From the NCBI RefSeq assembly GCF_034424155.1, contig NZ_CP139992.1, positions 4,232,012-4,296,011 on the forward strand: 64,000 nt of DNA. Direction: 5' to 3'. This stretch comes from Hafnia alvei (GTDB lineage Bacteria; Pseudomonadota; Gammaproteobacteria; Enterobacterales; Enterobacteriaceae). Position numbers and translations under genes: made by a program. Each line of letters begins with the position of its first letter. Position 1 is the first letter of the stretch. Of this stretch, positions 33,690 to 44,093 are shown piece after piece. The notes under the pieces were generated by a model. That model made no database searches. It had not been told where the DNA came from and was given only the letters and a program-made list of their open reading frames with translations.

Positions 33690-33717
33690 ATAATACGCTT
33701 TCCTCTTTCAGAGTCAA
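33690..33717 (-). promoter_or_regulatory. rRNA promoter P2
   Basis: Minus strand TTGACT and TATTAT with a 16-base spacer; a GCGTATTATACGCC context and downstream GC-rich start region fit a stringently controlled promoter. Confidence 0.85.
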
Positions 33718-33810
33718 CCCTAAATTTCAGGATTTTTTCTCTTGCGATTTCTTATCGAAACCGCCGATACGGTGTGAAGTGATTCACATGTTCCGTGTCG
33801 ATGGAGGCGC

Positions 33811-33838
33811 ATTATAGGGAGTTCTCGCGGGCTGACAA
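33811..33838 (-). promoter_or_regulatory. rRNA promoter P1
   Basis: Minus strand TTGTCA and TATAAT with the 16-base spacer and GCGCC discriminator typical of enterobacterial rrn P1, 120 bases upstream of P2. Confidence 0.93.
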
Positions 33839-34003
33839 CCCCTAATTTTCATTAAATTGATCGTTTGCTGCATTCCACAGCAAAACCCCGCTTTATACCC
33901 ATTTGTGCACAAACTTATCCACAGATATAAGGATCCATCAGTTGAGTTTTCACTTCTGCGCGATAGTATTGGGTGTATCCATCTTTCTTTTGGCGCTCTT
34001 TTT

Positions 34004-34570
34004 ATGTCTTTTTCTATTCGTCCCTATCTCTCTTTACATCCAAAGATCGCAAATCGCGTCTTTATTGATCCCACCAGCACAATAATTGGTGCAGTAGATC
34101 TGGCAGACGACGTCAGTATCTGGCCTCTGGTCGCGATCCGAGGAGATGTTAACTCTGTTTCCATTGGTGCGCGTTCCAATATTCAGGATGGGACAGTTAT
34201 TCACGTCACCCATAAATCGGCAAACAGCCCTGAAGGCTTACCTACGATTATTGGCGAGGATGTCACCGTAGGTCATAAAGTCATGCTTCACGGCTGTACC
34301 CTTGGAGATAGAGTGCTGGTTGGTATGGGGAGCATCATCTTGGATGGTGCAATAGTAGAAAACGATGTGATCATTGGTGCAGGGAGTTTAGTTTCGCCAG
34401 GTAAACGCTTGGAGAGTGGGTATATGTATTTTGGTAGCCCTGCTCGCCAAATTCGCCCATTAACGGAGGAAGAGAAAGCAGGGTTGCTATATTCAGCGAA
34501 TAACTATGTCCGTTGGAAAGACGATTATCTCTCTCAACCAGAGATCCATACCCAGCCATCATCGCTATAA
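34004..34570 (+). CDS. yrdA: Gamma-carbonic-anhydrase-like protein YrdA
   Basis: A 188-residue left-handed beta-helix protein (E. coli YrdA 184) with hexapeptide repeats through residues about 25-150 (for example IGAVDL, VSIGAR, IIGEDVTVGHKVMLHGC). Zinc histidine candidates are HVTHKS and VGHKVMLHG. Activity is not established. The ATG at 34004 (MSFSIRPY) is chosen by alignment; the frame is open back to 33857 in the rRNA promoter region. Its last 37 bases overlap the end of yrdB on the other strand. Confidence 0.93.
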   Translation: MSFSIRPYLSLHPKIANRVFIDPTSTIIGAVDLADDVSIWPLVAIRGDVNSVSIGARSNIQDGTVIHVTHKSANSPEGLPTIIGEDVTVGHKVMLHGCTLGDRVLVGMGSIILDGAIVENDVIIGAGSLVSPGKRLESGYMYFGSPARQIRPLTEEEKAGLLYSANNYVRWKDDYLSQPEIHTQPSSL

Positions 34571-34794
34571 TCTTCATTCAGGATCTTGTGTTCTGCTATA
34601 TCTTCAAGATCCCAGCGTAGCGATCTAAAAAGAACGAGAGGATCAACATTCTGTCGCTCCTCTGACATGCGTTGAAGTTCTTCTATATAGATAGCACAAC
34701 ATATTTGAAAACCGTTTAGTGTTGCAGGGAATAATACGGCTCTCTTATTCGCATCCCATTCTTCTTGATCGGGAAACTGTATCGCTTGATTCAT
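34534..34794 (-). CDS. yrdB: DUF1488 family protein YrdB
   Basis: An 86-residue acidic protein (E. coli YrdB 85), function unknown. The opening [14 protein letters not shown] and ending DDGWVWI are characteristic. ATG overlaps the aroE stop by four bases, so it is translationally coupled as the last gene of the yrdD-tsaC-aroE-yrdB run. Its 3' end overlaps yrdA convergently. Confidence 0.9.
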   Translation of the reverse strand: MNQAIQFPDQEEWDANKRAVLFPATLNGFQICCAIYIEELQRMSEERQNVDPLVLFRSLRWDLEDIAEHKILNEDYSDDGWVWISG

Positions 34795-35609
34795 AACGCC
34801 GATTCTTCACGCATGATTTGCAGCACCGGTGAGATTTCAGGCATTACATCATTCCACAATAAGAATGCATGAGCAGCCTGCCCCACCAGCATGCCAAACC
34901 CATCGGCTAGCTGACCCGCGCCTTGTGCTTTTGCCCAAGCTAAGAAAGGTGTAAGTCCTTTCTGATAGAACATGTCATAGCAGGCCGTGTGCTCATTAAT
35001 GACGGCTTCGGGTATTTGCGGGATTTCACCGTGAATACCCGAAGCTGTAGCATTGATGATGAGATCAAAGCGCCTTGTTGATAGCGCGCCAAACTCCACG
35101 GCGTCTATATTTCCCAAATGGCTAAACACGCTTGCCAGCTCTTGAGCCCGGCTATCGGTTCTATTCGCTATCGTGAGATCACAATCTAAAGAGAGAATCG
35201 GCTGGATTACACCTCGAGCGGCACCGCCGGCCCCTAACAGCAAAACTTTTGCCTGAGGAGCGATCATGCCTAAACGTTCAAGATCGCTAAGCAAACCGAT
35301 GCCGTCGGTGTTATCACCTAGTAATCGGCCATCACCTAATAATTTAAGTGTATTAACCGCCCCCGCCAGTGAAGCTCTTTCCGTTAGTTCATCGGCGAGT
35401 TCATAAGCTTGCTCTTTGAAGGGGGTAGTTATGTTTGCCCCAGTAGCGCCACCAGCAAAGAACAACTGGATACTTTTCAGAAAATCATCAAGTGGAGCGA
35501 GCCGAGTTTCATAATTAAGCTCAATCCCAGTCTGCTGGCTAAACAGCTGATGAATGCGTGGCGACTTGCTGTGTTTAATCGGATTACCGAAGACGGCAAA
35601 CTGCTTCAT
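34791..35609 (-). CDS. aroE: Shikimate dehydrogenase (NADP+)
   Basis: AroE (272 residues, same as E. coli) reduces 3-dehydroshikimate to shikimate in chorismate synthesis. Shikimate-binding [11 protein letters not shown], catalytic Lys in [11 protein letters not shown], Asp in [10 protein letters not shown], and NADP-binding [11 protein letters not shown] are all present. I chose ATG 35609, eight bases after AAGGA; a GTG at 35612 is adjacent. Confidence 0.97.
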   Translation of the reverse strand: MKQFAVFGNPIKHSKSPRIHQLFSQQTGIELNYETRLAPLDDFLKSIQLFFAGGATGANITTPFKEQAYELADELTERASLAGAVNTLKLLGDGRLLGDNTDGIGLLSDLERLGMIAPQAKVLLLGAGGAARGVIQPILSLDCDLTIANRTDSRAQELASVFSHLGNIDAVEFGALSTRRFDLIINATASGIHGEIPQIPEAVINEHTACYDMFYQKGLTPFLAWAKAQGAGQLADGFGMLVGQAAHAFLLWNDVMPEISPVLQIMREESAL

Positions 35610-35614
35610 CACTA

Positions 35615-36184
35615 TTATCCTTGTCTAAACAATTCGCCGGTCAGCGCATCACGGATTTCGGATGGGTTCAAACGCCCACCCACATCCGCATCAACGACAG
35701 GGAACGCGTCACCAAACTGCACTCGAACCTCTTGAGCTGTGCGGCAAGGTTCTAGGCCACTGAGGTTGGCACTTGTCGATACCAGCGGTTTACCAAACTG
35801 CGAACATAAGGTTTGAACCAATGGGTGATCGCTAACTCGAACCGCTATCGTTGAGAACCGGCCCGTAAGCCACTTTGGCGTAGTGCTTTTGGCAGGCATC
35901 ACCCATGTGACGGGGCCAGGCCAATAAGAAAAGACCTCTGCGCGTCTTTCTCCCGACAATTTGGCATCATCGACATACGGCAATAACTGCTCATAATTTG
36001 CGGCAATCAGGATCAGACCTTTTTCCCATGTCCGTTGTTTTAGGTCGAGTAATGCATGCACAGCACGTTCACTATCAGGATCACATCCCAAGCCAAAAAC
36101 AGCCTCGGTAGGGTACGCCACAACTTTTTCATTTTTTAGCGCATTCAGTACTTTCTCTAACGATGTATTTTGTTCTTTATTCAT
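35615..36184 (-). CDS. tsaC: Threonylcarbamoyl-AMP synthase
   Basis: TsaC (189 residues, E. coli 190) makes threonylcarbamoyl-AMP for the essential t6A37 tRNA modification. The YrdC-fold residues KxR-type lysine region [19 protein letters not shown], the [10 protein letters not shown] strand and the SANLSG motif are visible. It sits six bases after yrdD and five before the aroE start, in one unit. Confidence 0.95.
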   Translation of the reverse strand: MNKEQNTSLEKVLNALKNEKVVAYPTEAVFGLGCDPDSERAVHALLDLKQRTWEKGLILIAANYEQLLPYVDDAKLSGERRAEVFSYWPGPVTWVMPAKSTTPKWLTGRFSTIAVRVSDHPLVQTLCSQFGKPLVSTSANLSGLEPCRTAQEVRVQFGDAFPVVDADVGGRLNPSEIRDALTGELFRQG

Positions 36185-36190
36185 TATCTT

Positions 36191-36733
36191 CTATTCATTT
36201 ACCACGGCTTTGCCGCAGAGTTTGCTAGCACAAAATAATTTAACGCCCTGTGCAGTCCGTTTTTCTACTAACAGCGGGTAGTGGCAATAAACACATACCC
36301 CCTCGATAGGTTTTAGATTTATCGCGAATTGGCACTCTGGATATCGATCGCAAGCGTGGAAAATTTTGCCATAGCGAGATTTTCGTTGAAGTAGCTGTCC
36401 TTGTTGGCACTGAGGACAAGTAATCGAGGTGGTATCCGGTTTATCGATAACTTCAGTATGGTCACAATCAGGATAGGCACCACAGCCAATGAACATCCCA
36501 TAGCGCCCCTGCCGCAATACCAACGTTGTGCCACATTTTGGACACAGCTGACCATCCAGAACTTTAACGACGTGTCCATCCGCCTGCGGTTTAAGCGGCC
36601 GAATGAACTGGCATTCTGGATAGCGTGAACAGCCGAGAAATGGCCCATGTTTGCCGCTGCGCATAACTAACTCAGCGCCGCACTCTGGGCAATTTTCCGT
36701 ATTTTTAACCGCAAGCAATGTTGCCTGACTCAT
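36191..36733 (-). CDS. yrdD: Topoisomerase-type zinc-finger protein YrdD
   Basis: A 180-residue protein (same as E. coli) built of four C4 zinc ribbons resembling the C-terminal domain of topoisomerase I: CPECG...CSRYPEC, CPKCG...CGAYPDC, CPQCQ...CDRYPEC and CVYCH...CASKLC. The first three keep the G-x-F/Y-GC-xYPxC pattern. It probably binds single-stranded nucleic acid; exact role unknown. Between smg and tsaC. Confidence 0.94.
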   Translation of the reverse strand: MSQATLLAVKNTENCPECGAELVMRSGKHGPFLGCSRYPECQFIRPLKPQADGHVVKVLDGQLCPKCGTTLVLRQGRYGMFIGCGAYPDCDHTEVIDKPDTTSITCPQCQQGQLLQRKSRYGKIFHACDRYPECQFAINLKPIEGVCVYCHYPLLVEKRTAQGVKLFCASKLCGKAVVNE

Positions 36734-36762
36734 AAATAGTTTCTTAATTCTTAGGGCATCCT

Positions 36763-37236
36763 TTAGTGCAGGTAACCCTCGTTAACTTCAAACAGCAGTT
36801 CTTCCATCTGTTCATAGGCGTGCTCATGGCCAGGTACATTAAACAAAACCATCAGCACTACCCATTTCAAATCTTCGAGATCGAACTGATCCGCATCCAG
36901 CGCCATCACACGATCAATGACCATTTCTCTTGTCTCTGGGGTTAACACCTGTATTTGTTCAAGAAAAAGTAGAAACCCTCGGCAGGCACAATCAAGGCGT
37001 ATAGCCTCATCATCCGTATAAATGCGCATAACATGGGGGTCTGCGCATGAAATATACGGCATAGCGTCAGCTTCTTGCATCATAGCAAGTTTTTCTAACC
37101 AACCGAGGGCACTATATATATCTTCCCGCTCAAACCCCGCACGCGTTAAATCATCGGTTAACTTATCTTGATCAACCTGCATCCCTGATGCTGTGTGTAT
37201 ATAGGTTTCAAACAGGTACATTAATACGTCGAACAT
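36763..37236 (-). CDS. smg: Smg family protein
   Basis: A 157-residue protein (same as E. coli Smg, DUF494), function unknown. Landmarks are [45 protein letters not shown] and the C-terminal [14 protein letters not shown]. Its start lies inside the 3' end of dprA (29-base overlap), indicating coupling. Confidence 0.93.
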   Translation of the reverse strand: MFDVLMYLFETYIHTASGMQVDQDKLTDDLTRAGFEREDIYSALGWLEKLAMMQEADAMPYISCADPHVMRIYTDDEAIRLDCACRGFLLFLEQIQVLTPETREMVIDRVMALDADQFDLEDLKWVVLMVLFNVPGHEHAYEQMEELLFEVNEGYLH

Positions 37237-38317
37237 GGCTAGCCCTCTTCAGTCGGACATAGCCGCCGGACACAGCTTTAATCCATCCTGCTAACTCCAG
37301 ATCGAGCAAAGCCACCGCAATCTCTGGCACAGGTTGGCCGACACGTTCGGCGACGACGTCAACAGATGTCACCTCATATTCTACGTTAGCCAACACCTCG
37401 GCAAATGGCAATTCCGCAACGTCTTGCTCAGGATAAATAATTTCTGGGTTAGGGCTTGGTAACCAATGCAAACCACCAATTTGTTCAATAATATCCTTAG
37501 GATGCGACACTAAATAAGCGCCCTGCTGAATCAGCCAATTGGAACCTGCACTTTGTAGACTCTCAATAGAACCAGGGATCGCAAAAACGTCCTTTCCCTG
37601 CTCGAGGGCACAACGCGCAGTTATCAACGTGCCACTTTTCTCTGCAGCCTCAACAATCAGCACTCCCTCACTCAATCCACTAATGATACGATTCCGACGC
37701 GGGAAATACTCCGCTCTTGCTTTGGTGCTAGGAGGAAACTCAGAAACAATCGCACCATGGTTTGCCACAATGCGCGACGCAAGATGTTCATGACAGGCAG
37801 GATAAAGCTGCGCTATTCCACAACCCAATACCGCAATAGTTGTACCCTGAGTTTCTAGGCAAGCACGATGCGCGATACCATCAATTCCTAATGCAAGACC
37901 GCTGGTTATCACCAGACCCGCCGCTGAAAGTTCACTGGAAAAATAGGTCGCGCACGTTTCGCCATAATCGCTATAACGCCGGCTCCCTACGATAGCAATT
38001 TGAACCAGAGAGAGGCATTCAACGTTTCCCTTCACAAACAAAACCGGTGGTGGATTCGCTATATTTTTCAGTTTTTCTGGATAGCGAGGATCATCACAGG
38101 CAATTAACGCGTTTTCCTGCTGACTAAGCCAGCGTAGATCGGCCTCAATATGTTCAGCGGCTAGAAATTTCTGTGCTTGGGTCTGCGTCAGCCCCAGTTT
38201 TCTCAACAAGAGAACGTTTGGTTTACCTTCAGAACAATGCTGCGCAATAGCAAGACACTGCGGCAAAGAGACTTTTTGCAATCGACTTAGTCGAAGCCAT
38301 ATTTCCTGAACATCCAT
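37208..38317 (-). CDS. dprA: DNA-processing protein DprA (Smf)
   Basis: DprA (369 residues, E. coli 374) protects single-stranded DNA and loads RecA during transformation; in enterics its use is unclear. The Rossmann-like core shows [44 protein letters not shown] and [12 protein letters not shown], plus a C-terminal winged helix ending HVRRINVPV. The ATG at 38317 ([10 protein letters not shown]) has AAGGGG six bases upstream; a start at 38341 adds eight unconserved residues. Divergent from def over 125 bases. Confidence 0.94.
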   Translation of the reverse strand: MDVQEIWLRLSRLQKVSLPQCLAIAQHCSEGKPNVLLLRKLGLTQTQAQKFLAAEHIEADLRWLSQQENALIACDDPRYPEKLKNIANPPPVLFVKGNVECLSLVQIAIVGSRRYSDYGETCATYFSSELSAAGLVITSGLALGIDGIAHRACLETQGTTIAVLGCGIAQLYPACHEHLASRIVANHGAIVSEFPPSTKARAEYFPRRNRIISGLSEGVLIVEAAEKSGTLITARCALEQGKDVFAIPGSIESLQSAGSNWLIQQGAYLVSHPKDIIEQIGGLHWLPSPNPEIIYPEQDVAELPFAEVLANVEYEVTSVDVVAERVGQPVPEIAVALLDLELAGWIKAVSGGYVRLKRASHVRRINVPV

Positions 38318-38442
38318 GTTTGCCCCTTGTGCAGCCTGCACCTATGTGTTCAATAGGTGAACAATACTGTCAATCAGGGCCGGAAATGTCTAGAATAGTG
38401 AGTGACAATCATTCCACTACTCAGAGACAGATCGAATAATTT

Positions 38443-38952
38443 ATGGCGGTATTGCAGGTATTACATTTCCCCGATGAGCGGCTCCGCACAGTGGCGCAGC
38501 CGGTAAAAGAAGTCACTCCAGAAATTCAGCGTATCGTTGATGACATGTTTGAAACCATGTACGCAGAAGAAGGTATTGGTCTGGCTGCCACCCAGGTAGA
38601 CGTTCACCAGCGTATTATCGTCATTGATGTGTCTGAAAACCACGATCAGCGCTTAGTTCTGATCAACCCAGAATTACTCTCCAGCGAAGGTGAAACGGGT
38701 ATTGAAGAGGGTTGCCTCTCTGTTCCTGAACATCGCGCATTGGTTCCACGCGCTGAGCGAGTCAAAATTCGTGCTCTCGATCGCGAAGGTAAACCTTTCG
38801 AGCTTGAAGCAGACGATCTGCTCGCTATCTGTATTCAGCATGAAATGGATCATTTGATCGGAAAATTATTTGTCGATTACCTCTCGCCTCTGAAGCGTCA
38901 GCGTATCCGTCAGAAACTGGAGAAGCTGTATAAACAGCAAACCAGAGGCTAA
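38443..38952 (+). CDS. def: Peptide deformylase
   Basis: Def (169 residues, same as E. coli) removes the formyl group from nascent chains. All three motifs are intact: GIGLAATQ (motif 1), EGCLS with the metal Cys (motif 2), and QHEMDH with both metal His and the catalytic Glu (motif 3). It is 27 bases before fmt, the enzyme that adds the formyl group. Confidence 0.98.
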   Translation: MAVLQVLHFPDERLRTVAQPVKEVTPEIQRIVDDMFETMYAEEGIGLAATQVDVHQRIIVIDVSENHDQRLVLINPELLSSEGETGIEEGCLSVPEHRALVPRAERVKIRALDREGKPFELEADDLLAICIQHEMDHLIGKLFVDYLSPLKRQRIRQKLEKLYKQQTRG

Positions 38953-38979
38953 TTAGTCCATCATTAGCAGGAAACAACA

Positions 38980-39927
38980 TTGTCTGATTCTTTGCGTATT
39001 ATTTTTGCGGGAACTCCCGATTTTGCAGCGCGTCATCTTGACGCGCTTTTGTCTTCCCAGCATCAAATCGTTGGCGTATTTACTCAGCCCGATCGCCCTG
39101 CTGGACGTGGCAATAAACTTACACCAAGCCCAGTCAAGGTATTAGCACAGCAGCATGATCTGCCGGTGTACCAGCCCGCATCGCTACGTCCTGAAGAAAA
39201 CCAGAAATTGGTTTCTGACCTTAACGCGGATGTTATGGTCGTGGTTGCCTATGGATTGATCCTGCCTAAGGCCGTATTAGACATGCCTCGCCTTGGCTGT
39301 ATTAATGTTCATGGTTCTCTGCTTCCACGTTGGCGTGGCGCTGCGCCTATCCAGCGTGCACTCTGGGCGGGCGATGCAGAAACCGGTGTTACCATTATGC
39401 AAATGGACGTAGGTCTAGATACCGGCGACATGCTGCATAAAGTCTCTTGCCCAATTACCTCTCAAGATACCAGCGCAACGCTGTACGATAAGTTGGCAGA
39501 CTTAGGTCCACAGGGCCTTATCACCACGCTGTCTCAATTAGCCAACGGAACCGCGGTACCAGAGAAACAAGATGAAGCATTAGTCACCTATGCTGAAAAA
39601 CTCAGCAAAGACGAAGCTCGTCTGGATTGGACTCTTTCAGCCGTTCAGCTTGAGCGCTGCGTTCGCTCTTTCAATCCATGGCCTGTCAGTTTCTTTATGA
39701 TTGATGAGCAACCGGTAAAAGTGTGGCAATCTCAAGTATTAGACGCTGAGCATAACCAAGCACCGGGGACCATCATCGGTGCTGATAAACAGGGCATCGC
39801 CGTGGCTACCGCACAAGGTATCTTACTGATGACTCAGCTACAGCCTTCCGGCAAAAAAAGCATGTCCGCACAGGATTTACTGAATTCTCGTCGCGAATGG
39901 TTCACTCCAGGCAATTGTCTCGAGTAA
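38980..39927 (+). CDS. fmt: Methionyl-tRNA formyltransferase
   Basis: Fmt (315 residues, same as E. coli) formylates initiator Met-tRNA. The formyl-THF site is [19 protein letters not shown], with the catalytic Asp in [13 protein letters not shown]; the C-terminal OB domain follows residue 210. Translation starts at TTG (38980), read as Met, giving [19 protein letters not shown] lies eight bases upstream and no ATG fits. Confidence 0.97.
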   Translation: MSDSLRIIFAGTPDFAARHLDALLSSQHQIVGVFTQPDRPAGRGNKLTPSPVKVLAQQHDLPVYQPASLRPEENQKLVSDLNADVMVVVAYGLILPKAVLDMPRLGCINVHGSLLPRWRGAAPIQRALWAGDAETGVTIMQMDVGLDTGDMLHKVSCPITSQDTSATLYDKLADLGPQGLITTLSQLANGTAVPEKQDEALVTYAEKLSKDEARLDWTLSAVQLERCVRSFNPWPVSFFMIDEQPVKVWQSQVLDAEHNQAPGTIIGADKQGIAVATAQGILLMTQLQPSGKKSMSAQDLLNSRREWFTPGNCLE

Positions 39928-39945
39928 GCGATTTACGATTGCGTA

Positions 39946-39969
39946 AAGGGCCCATTTGGGCCCTTTTTG
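39946..39969 (+). terminator. Terminator of def-fmt
   Basis: Perfect self-complementary stem aagggcccatttgggccctt (seven or more pairs) running into TTTTTG, 18 bases after the fmt stop. Confidence 0.9.
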
Positions 39970-40081
39970 TTTGAAATTGACGCAAAGCGGTCTCTAAACT
40001 TCAAACCAGCCCCTTATTCGCGGTAAACTTCGCGTAATTATTCAAATTCTTAATTTATGCTGCAATGGTCAGCCTTACGCT

Positions 40082-41374
40082 ATGAAAAACACTCCTTATA
40101 ATTTGCGTGCTATTGCTGCTAAAGCTCTCAGTTCGGTGCTCGATCAAGGGCAATCCCTCAGCACGGCTCTTCCTGCACTGAGCAAAGAAGTCAGTGAAAA
40201 AGATCGCGCACTGCTGCAAGAACTTTGCTTCGGGGTGCTACGCGTGCTACCTCAGCTTGAATGGTATATTCAGCAATTGATGGCCAAGGTTCTTACCGGC
40301 AAGCAGCGCTCACTGCATTACCTCATCATGGTGGGCATTTACCAGCTGGTTTATACCCGAATTCCGCCTCACGCCGCTTTGGCAGAAACGGTCAATGGTG
40401 CGGTAGCGTTAAAGCGTCCGCAGTTGAAAGGATTGATCAACGGCGTACTGCGTCAGTTCCAACGCCAAGAAGATCAGTTAAAAGAGCGGTCGCAAAATAA
40501 CGAATGCCGTTTCCTCCACCCTTCTTGGTTACTTAAACGCTTGCAGCAGGCTTATCCAGAGCAGTGGGAATCTATCGTTGATGCCAATAATCAGCGCCCG
40601 CCGATGTGGCTACGCGTTAATCGTCTTCATCACACGCGCGATGAATATCTGACATTGCTGACAAACGCTGAAATCAACGCTTTTGCCCATCCACAGTTTC
40701 CTGATGCAATTTGCCTTGAAGAAGCCTCCCCTGTCGGACGCCTGCCAGGATTTGAACAAGGGTGGGTCACAGTACAAGATGCCAGCGCCCAGCACTGCGT
40801 CGATCTTCTTGATCCACAAAACGGCGAACAGATCCTCGACCTCTGCTGTGCACCAGGGGGAAAAACGACCCATATTCTGGAAGCAGCACCAAAAGCACAT
40901 GTGCTTGCCGTTGATGTTGATGAAAATCGCCTGAAGCGCGTAAAAGAAAACCTGCAACGTTTGCAACAGCAGGCCGAAGTGAAATGCGGCGATGGACGCT
41001 ATCCTGAAAACTGGTGTGGCGACAAACAATTTGATCGCATCTTGCTTGATGCCCCGTGCTCCGCGACCGGCGTAATCCGTCGTCATCCTGATATCAAGTG
41101 GTTACGCCGCGATCGCGATATTGCAGAACTCGCTGCGTTGCAGAAAGAGATCATCGAAGCTATTTGGCCACGCTTAAAATCAGGCGGTGTGATGGTGTAT
41201 GCAACCTGCTCCGTTTTACCTGAAGAAAATGCTCAACAGATGCGCGAGTTTCTTGCCCGCCATCCTGAAGCAAAGCTTGTGGCCACCGGAGATAAAGAAA
41301 ATCCAGGGCAGCAACATCTTCCCCATGCACAGGATGGTGATGGGTTCTTTTACGCTAAGCTGATTAAAGCATGA
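40082..41374 (+). CDS. rsmB: 16S rRNA m5C967 methyltransferase
   Basis: RsmB (430 residues, E. coli 429) methylates C967 of 16S rRNA with SAM. An N-terminal NusB-like RNA-binding domain (about 1-135) precedes the methyltransferase domain with SAM site [14 protein letters not shown], the catalytic-helper [17 protein letters not shown] and the nucleophilic Cys in [11 protein letters not shown]. It follows a terminator but is in the same direction as def-fmt, as in E. coli. Confidence 0.97.
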   Translation: MKNTPYNLRAIAAKALSSVLDQGQSLSTALPALSKEVSEKDRALLQELCFGVLRVLPQLEWYIQQLMAKVLTGKQRSLHYLIMVGIYQLVYTRIPPHAALAETVNGAVALKRPQLKGLINGVLRQFQRQEDQLKERSQNNECRFLHPSWLLKRLQQAYPEQWESIVDANNQRPPMWLRVNRLHHTRDEYLTLLTNAEINAFAHPQFPDAICLEEASPVGRLPGFEQGWVTVQDASAQHCVDLLDPQNGEQILDLCCAPGGKTTHILEAAPKAHVLAVDVDENRLKRVKENLQRLQQQAEVKCGDGRYPENWCGDKQFDRILLDAPCSATGVIRRHPDIKWLRRDRDIAELAALQKEIIEAIWPRLKSGGVMVYATCSVLPEENAQQMREFLARHPEAKLVATGDKENPGQQHLPHAQDGDGFFYAKLIKA

Positions 41375-41429
41375 ATGTGTCTGCCTGCGGACGACACAGG
41401 CTTATAGATAGCGCAAAGCAGAGAGCACA

Positions 41430-42806
41430 ATGAAGATAATTATTCTTGGCGCCGGACAAGTGGGCGGCACACTGGCTGAAAACCTAGTGGGTGAAAACAA
41501 CGACATAACCATTGTCGATACCAATAGCGATCGTCTTCGCCAATTGCAGGATAAGTTCGATCTCAGAGTCGTTCAAGGCCACGGTTCTCACCCGCGCGTA
41601 TTACGAGAAGCGGGCGCAGATGATGCAGACATGCTCGTGGCAGTGACAAGTTCTGATGAAACCAACATGGTTGCCTGTCAGGTTGCCTACTCGCTATTTA
41701 ATACACCTAACCGTATCGCCCGTATTCGTTCGACAGAATATATACGCGAAAATGAGCGTTTGTTTAATGCTGAAGCAGTCCCTATAGACCATCTCATATC
41801 ACCTGAGCAGCTGGTGACTGATTATGTCTATCGCTTAATCGAATATCCTGGTGCATTGCAGGTTGTGAACTTTGCTGAAGGAAAAGTCAGTCTTGCGGTG
41901 GTAAAAGCCTATTATGGTGGCCCACTGGTGGGTAACGCATTGGCTTCCCTAAAAGAACATATGCCGCATATTGATACGCGCGTTGCTGCTATTTTCCGCC
42001 AAGATCGCCCGATCAGGCCTCAAGGTTCTACGATCATTGAAGCCGGTGATGAAGTCTTTTTTGTTGCCGCATCACAGCATATCCGCGCCGTAATGAGCGA
42101 GCTTCAGCGCTTAGAGAAACCTTATAAGCGTATCATGATTGTTGGCGGCGGGAACGTCGGCGCAGGTCTAGCGCATCGCTTAGAAAAAGACTACAGCGTG
42201 AAGCTGATCGAGCGTAATCAACAACGCGCTGCTGAATTAGCTGAAATTTTGCATGACACCATCGTATTCTACGGCGATGCCTCTGACCAAGAATTGCTGA
42301 TGGAAGAGCACATCGATCAGGTTGATGTATTTATTGCCCTGACTAACGATGATGAAGCTAATATCATGTCAGCGATGCTAGCTAAGCGCTTAGGTGCCAA
42401 AAAAGTCATGGTACTGATTCAAAGAAGCGCATATGTCGATTTGGTTCAGGGCAGTGTTATCGACATCGCAATCTCGCCACAGCAAGCCACTATTTCTGCC
42501 CTGCTCGGGCACGTTCGAAAAGCAGACATCGTCAGCGTTTCTTCTTTACGCCGTGGCGTTGCTGAAGCCATCGAAGCCATCGCGCACGGCGATGAAAGCA
42601 CATCGAAAGTCGTCGGACGTAGAGTCGAAGAAATCAAGCTGCCACCGGGCACAACTATCGGCGCTATCGTTCGTGGTGACGACGTTATCATCGCCAATAG
42701 TGAGTCTAAAATTGAGCAAGGTGACCATGTCATTATGTTCTTAACAGACAAAAAGTTTATTACCGACGTCGAGCGCTTGTTCCAACCAAGCCCATTCTTC
42801 TTATAG
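41430..42806 (+). CDS. trkA: Trk potassium uptake regulatory subunit TrkA
   Basis: TrkA (458 residues, same as E. coli) is the cytoplasmic NAD-binding gating subunit of TrkH/TrkG potassium transporters. Two RCK modules are complete: [15 protein letters not shown] (residue 4 on) with TrkA-C, and [15 protein letters not shown] (about 237 on) with a second TrkA-C. Located 55 bases after rsmB. Confidence 0.97.
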   Translation: MKIIILGAGQVGGTLAENLVGENNDITIVDTNSDRLRQLQDKFDLRVVQGHGSHPRVLREAGADDADMLVAVTSSDETNMVACQVAYSLFNTPNRIARIRSTEYIRENERLFNAEAVPIDHLISPEQLVTDYVYRLIEYPGALQVVNFAEGKVSLAVVKAYYGGPLVGNALASLKEHMPHIDTRVAAIFRQDRPIRPQGSTIIEAGDEVFFVAASQHIRAVMSELQRLEKPYKRIMIVGGGNVGAGLAHRLEKDYSVKLIERNQQRAAELAEILHDTIVFYGDASDQELLMEEHIDQVDVFIALTNDDEANIMSAMLAKRLGAKKVMVLIQRSAYVDLVQGSVIDIAISPQQATISALLGHVRKADIVSVSSLRRGVAEAIEAIAHGDESTSKVVGRRVEEIKLPPGTTIGAIVRGDDVIIANSESKIEQGDHVIMFLTDKKFITDVERLFQPSPFFL

Positions 42807-42935
42807 CAATACAAATGAGTAATAGCGTTGTATTCATGTCTGGACGCTTTAGGGACTGTTAATTTTGCATCTGAATTTTGTCAATTAATGCTATGTTTGT
42901 TAAGCTTGTGTTATTGATTTTATAAGGGGTGGTCT

Positions 42936-43343
42936 ATGAGTTTATTAAAAGAGTTTCGTGAGTTTGCCATGCGTGGCAACGTGGTTGATTTAGCGGTCGG
43001 TGTTATTATCGGTGCGGCTTTCGGCAAAATTGTCTCATCTTTGGTTGCCGATATTATCATGCCTCCATTAGGCCTGCTCATTGGCGGTGTTGATTTCAAA
43101 CAATTCCATTGGGTCATGCGTGCCGCCGAAGGAGCAACACCGGCGGTCATCATGAACTATGGCCAATTTATCCAGAATATCTTTGATTTTGTTATCGTTG
43201 CTTTCGCTATTTTCTTAGCTATTAAGCTGATGAACAAAATGCGCCGCCAAGAAGCCGATGTCCCAGCAGCACCGCCTGCCCCAACCACAGAAGAAAAACT
43301 ATTAACTGAAATTCGCGATTTGCTGAAACAGCAGCAAAAATAA
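42936..43343 (+). CDS. mscL: Large-conductance mechanosensitive channel
   Basis: MscL (135 residues, E. coli 136) is the homopentameric inner-membrane tension valve. The N-terminal helix and TM1 ([37 protein letters not shown] is conserved in parts), periplasmic loop (about 45-72), TM2 ([20 protein letters not shown]) and C-terminal coiled bundle ending [14 protein letters not shown] are present. An AAGGGGTGG site precedes the ATG. Confidence 0.97.
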   Translation: MSLLKEFREFAMRGNVVDLAVGVIIGAAFGKIVSSLVADIIMPPLGLLIGGVDFKQFHWVMRAAEGATPAVIMNYGQFIQNIFDFVIVAFAIFLAIKLMNKMRRQEADVPAAPPAPTTEEKLLTEIRDLLKQQQK

Positions 43344-43356
43344 TTTGTTGGTGTTA

Positions 43357-43389
43357 ATAAAAAAGCCGCTTAATAAAGCGGCTTTTTTG
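43357..43389. terminator. Bidirectional terminator between mscL and arfA
   Basis: Stem aaaaaagccgctt/aagcggctttttt with loop aata; A-run and T-run on either side serve mscL on the plus strand and arfA on the minus strand. Confidence 0.93.
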
Positions 43390-43408
43390 TTTCTGATAGA
43401 AAACAGAA

Positions 43409-43454
43409 GGCTGTAGGTAAAATACATCATCATTAATGCAGTTTGCCTACAGCC
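43409..43454 (-). promoter_or_regulatory. arfA nonstop hairpin
   Basis: On the arfA transcript GGCTGTAGG-C-AAA pairs with TTT-A-CCTACAGCC (12 pairs, one mismatch) around a 20-base loop that contains the arfA stop codon. In E. coli a stem-loop here triggers cleavage or termination, leaving arfA mRNA without a stop and its product a tmRNA target. Confidence 0.8.
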
Positions 43455-43612
43455 TCCCAGCTGCCTTTTTTGCCATGTTTAGCTTTACGGCTATAGCTGC
43501 CTTTACCTTTGCTATTTTTCTCTACGCGCTGTTTAAACAATGGATCATGCAAAAGAGCCTGAATAGCATTATCAGTAATTACGCCTTTGGTGTGTTGATA
43601 TCTAGTCGTCAT
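43433..43612 (-). CDS. arfA: Alternative ribosome-rescue factor ArfA
   Basis: A 59-residue basic protein (the E. coli gene encodes 72, active form about 55) that rescues ribosomes stalled on nonstop mRNA together with RF2 when tmRNA fails. The sequence begins [20 protein letters not shown] and continues [14 protein letters not shown], then a Lys/Gly-rich tail with KGKGSYSRK and KHGKKGSWE, as in E. coli. The gene is convergent with mscL and lies next to zntR, the E. coli arrangement. Its 3' end contains the hairpin that makes functional ArfA only when trans-translation is failing. Confidence 0.93.
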   Translation of the reverse strand: MTTRYQHTKGVITDNAIQALLHDPLFKQRVEKNSKGKGSYSRKAKHGKKGSWEAVGKLH

Positions 43613-43622
43613 AACTTCCTCA

Positions 43623-44084
43623 CTAACAATATGATGGTTTGGGATAAACCCCGCGTAAATCTATACTCGTCAATCGCTCGGCAGCCCCCTGTTCCAAGGC
43701 TTCAAGAATAGAACAGTAAGTGCTCGTATGCGCTTTTCCACAACAGGCATCACTTAAACGTTTTAAAGAACTACGCATAAGCTCCAGCTCACTAATCTTA
43801 CTTTCCACCTCAACCAATCTGGCGTCAACGATCGATTTCGATTCTTGACAAGTATGATGCATAGGATCGACTCGGATCGAAAGTAACTCGCGGATCGACT
43901 CTAACGTAAAACCCAGTTGCTTAGCATAACGGATAAAGCGTAATCGTTGAAGATCATGATCGGTGTAGAGCCGATATCCACCTTCGGTCCGCACTTCATG
44001 ATCCATCATCTTTTGCTTTTCGTAATAACGAACGGTGTCTGGCGTTACGCCAGCAAGCTTCGCTAATTGCCCGATACGATACAT
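43623..44084 (-). CDS. zntR: Zn(II)-responsive MerR-family regulator
   Basis: ZntR (153 residues, E. coli 141) twists the zntA promoter to switch on zinc/cadmium/lead export. The MerR HTH starts [23 protein letters not shown]; the dimer helix follows. Metal ligands Cys79, Cys114, Cys115, His119 and Cys124 sit at the E. coli numbers. The C-terminal tail after LEALEQGA is about 12 residues longer than in E. coli and ends in Cys153. zntA is not nearby. Confidence 0.95.
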   Translation of the reverse strand: MYRIGQLAKLAGVTPDTVRYYEKQKMMDHEVRTEGGYRLYTDHDLQRLRFIRYAKQLGFTLESIRELLSIRVDPMHHTCQESKSIVDARLVEVESKISELELMRSSLKRLSDACCGKAHTSTYCSILEALEQGAAERLTSIDLRGVYPKPSYC

Positions 44085-44093
44085 AATTTATCT

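Larger units (their letters stand above)
33475..34003. promoter_or_regulatory. rRNA leader and promoter region
   Basis: This 529-base span holds the rRNA leader with boxA, promoters P2 and P1 reading left, and then about 165 bases before yrdA that should carry the Fis/UP elements and the yrdA promoter. No separate gene is supported. Confidence 0.85.

Noticed and set aside
33857-34003. A 49-codon extension of YrdA
   Set aside because: It overlaps the rRNA promoter upstream region and is not conserved.
43436-43711. A 91-codon plus-strand ORF after mscL
   Set aside because: It is antisense to arfA and zntR, whose products are clearly recognisable.
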